Shown: piece by piece, positions 63,201 to 64,000 of the stretch | Position numbering within the stretch: position 1 is the stretch's first letter | Layout of the letters: every line of letters begins with the position of its first letter | Assembly: GCF_030936135.1 (NCBI RefSeq) | Contig: NC_082612.1 | Coordinates: 15,049,001 to 15,113,000, forward strand | Reading direction: 5' to 3' | Source of the DNA: Gavia stellata | Lineage: Eukaryota; Chordata; Aves; Gaviiformes; Gaviidae | DNA length: 64,000 nt | Translations under genes and position numbers: made by a program | Notes under the pieces: model-generated | Databases searched by the model: none | Told to the model about the DNA's origin: nothing | The model's input: the letters and a program-made list of their open reading frames with translations, nothing else

Positions 63201-64000
63201 TTCAGAAAAGACAGTTGAAACAAAGGAACCCTGCTGTTACATGCCATAGGAATGCCTCATGTTCCAGTTTCTCCTGGCTGAGGTTGCATATGCGCAGGGG
63301 CATGGGGTTTTCCCTTGTGCCATTTGTTCTCAGCCAGTCAGTAAAGGAAAGGATGGAGTTCCTCAAAGATAAGTTTCAGAAATTTTTGGACCTGGTAGCT
63401 CATCTTGAAAGTTGTGAATGGGTTGGATAACCTTTCTGTCATCACCGCCTACTTATGCTATTTGCCTGTGTGTAACGAAAGAATTTACTGATTGCTATGG
63501 TTGGGGTTGAAATGACTTTTCTGTACTTGGACTATGAAAGTAATTTTCCTGGGGGTGCAGTTTGGGTAATGAACAGTGCTAGGGAATTGGGAAGAAAGAA
63601 GTGTGAGAGAAGACAGTGTCCTGTTTATAATATATTCTAGTCTAAAGTGATGGCAACCTATTTCTTAAAAACACTATACCATGTGGGAACTGACTGTGGA
63701 AACAACTATATGAAAATACTTTTATTTTATCCATTTGTTACATGAACTTCGGAATTCTTGAAACTAAATAGTACATATTCAAATAAATGCCGTGTTAAAT
63801 AACCTAGAAGATACTTTTGTGTCCTTTGTACAGTGTATGGTGAAAGTTTTGCTGAAGCAAAAATGTAAGGGTTGGGTCCTGTAATTATAGTATTACAGGA
63901 CCTGTCTACTATTGCCTTTTAATTTAAGCTTGTAATATAAAGTATTTCTGGTTAGAATGAAGATAACACTGACCAAAGTATAATGAAACTAAATTTTTCA

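Larger units (their letters stand above)
50575..64000 (+). other. GAB1: GAB1 intron 1, 5' portion (runs off the window)
   Basis: No second exon of the PH domain (expected to begin AWKRRW or similar) appears in any + frame up to the window end, so intron 1 is at least 13.4 kb here. A long first intron is usual for GAB1. Its first 700 bp are still CpG island; from about 51.5 kb the DNA becomes ordinary AT-richer intronic sequence. It contains A/T homopolymers (57783-57798, 58076-58091, 58260-58274, 59832-59849, 63124-63139), a T15G13 tract (57266-57293), a G10 tract (62033-62042), and two short perfect hairpin repeats (54244-54261, 55203-55229). I see no young LINE or LTR. Confidence 0.85.

Noticed and set aside
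1..64000. CRISPR arrays, tRNA/rRNA genes, prokaryotic operons
   Set aside because: No regularly spaced repeats, no recognisable RNA gene boxes, no clustered long ORFs. The sequence is vertebrate genomic DNA.

Overview
The window reads as a vertebrate nuclear chromosome segment, most likely from a bird outside the chicken/duck lineage. The evidence is an LTR family I recognise as abundant in neoavian genomes (about 21.06-21.61 kb), a CR1 LINE 3' end beside it (21.71-21.87 kb), very few young repeats, and one large CpG island with a typical vertebrate first exon. I recognise no operon-like gene order, CRISPR array, tRNA or rRNA gene, and no intact viral gene.

The only protein-coding sequence I can defend is the first coding exon of GAB1 (GRB2-associated binding protein 1) on the + strand, 50503-50574. 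It is 24 codons long and ends at a consensus GTGAGT splice donor. The exon sits in a dense CpG island of roughly 48.2-51.25 kb that must hold the promoter and 5' UTR. Within the island I see a ZNF143-type promoter motif, GC boxes, a strong G-quadruplex motif on the minus strand, a four-codon upstream ORF, and an in-frame stop that fixes the AUG.

Layout: 1-48.2 kb is gene-free DNA upstream of GAB1. In mammals the upstream neighbour is USP38, but none of its coding sequence is recognisable here. This stretch holds scattered decayed repeats: a palindromic transposon family with one copy that keeps intact inverted ends, MIR/L3-like remnants and one L2/CR1-like remnant. It also holds the solo LTR and CR1 fragment, a pair of about 105-bp direct repeats 1,920 bp apart, a small CpG cluster near 45.5-45.9 kb, and several AT-rich, homeodomain-motif-rich blocks that look like conserved non-coding elements. 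From 48.2 to 51.25 kb is the GAB1 promoter island. From 50575 to the window end is the 5' part of GAB1 intron 1, with homopolymer tracts and candidate regulatory sites but no second exon.

Nothing here amounts to a new biological system. The most useful leads are the promoter architecture (ZNF143 site, G4, uORF, exon-like acceptor in intron 1), the satellite CpG cluster, the ancient TIR element family, and the tandem nuclear-receptor half-sites. Almost all other open reading frames are chance frames, or stop-poor frames caused by the GC-rich island.
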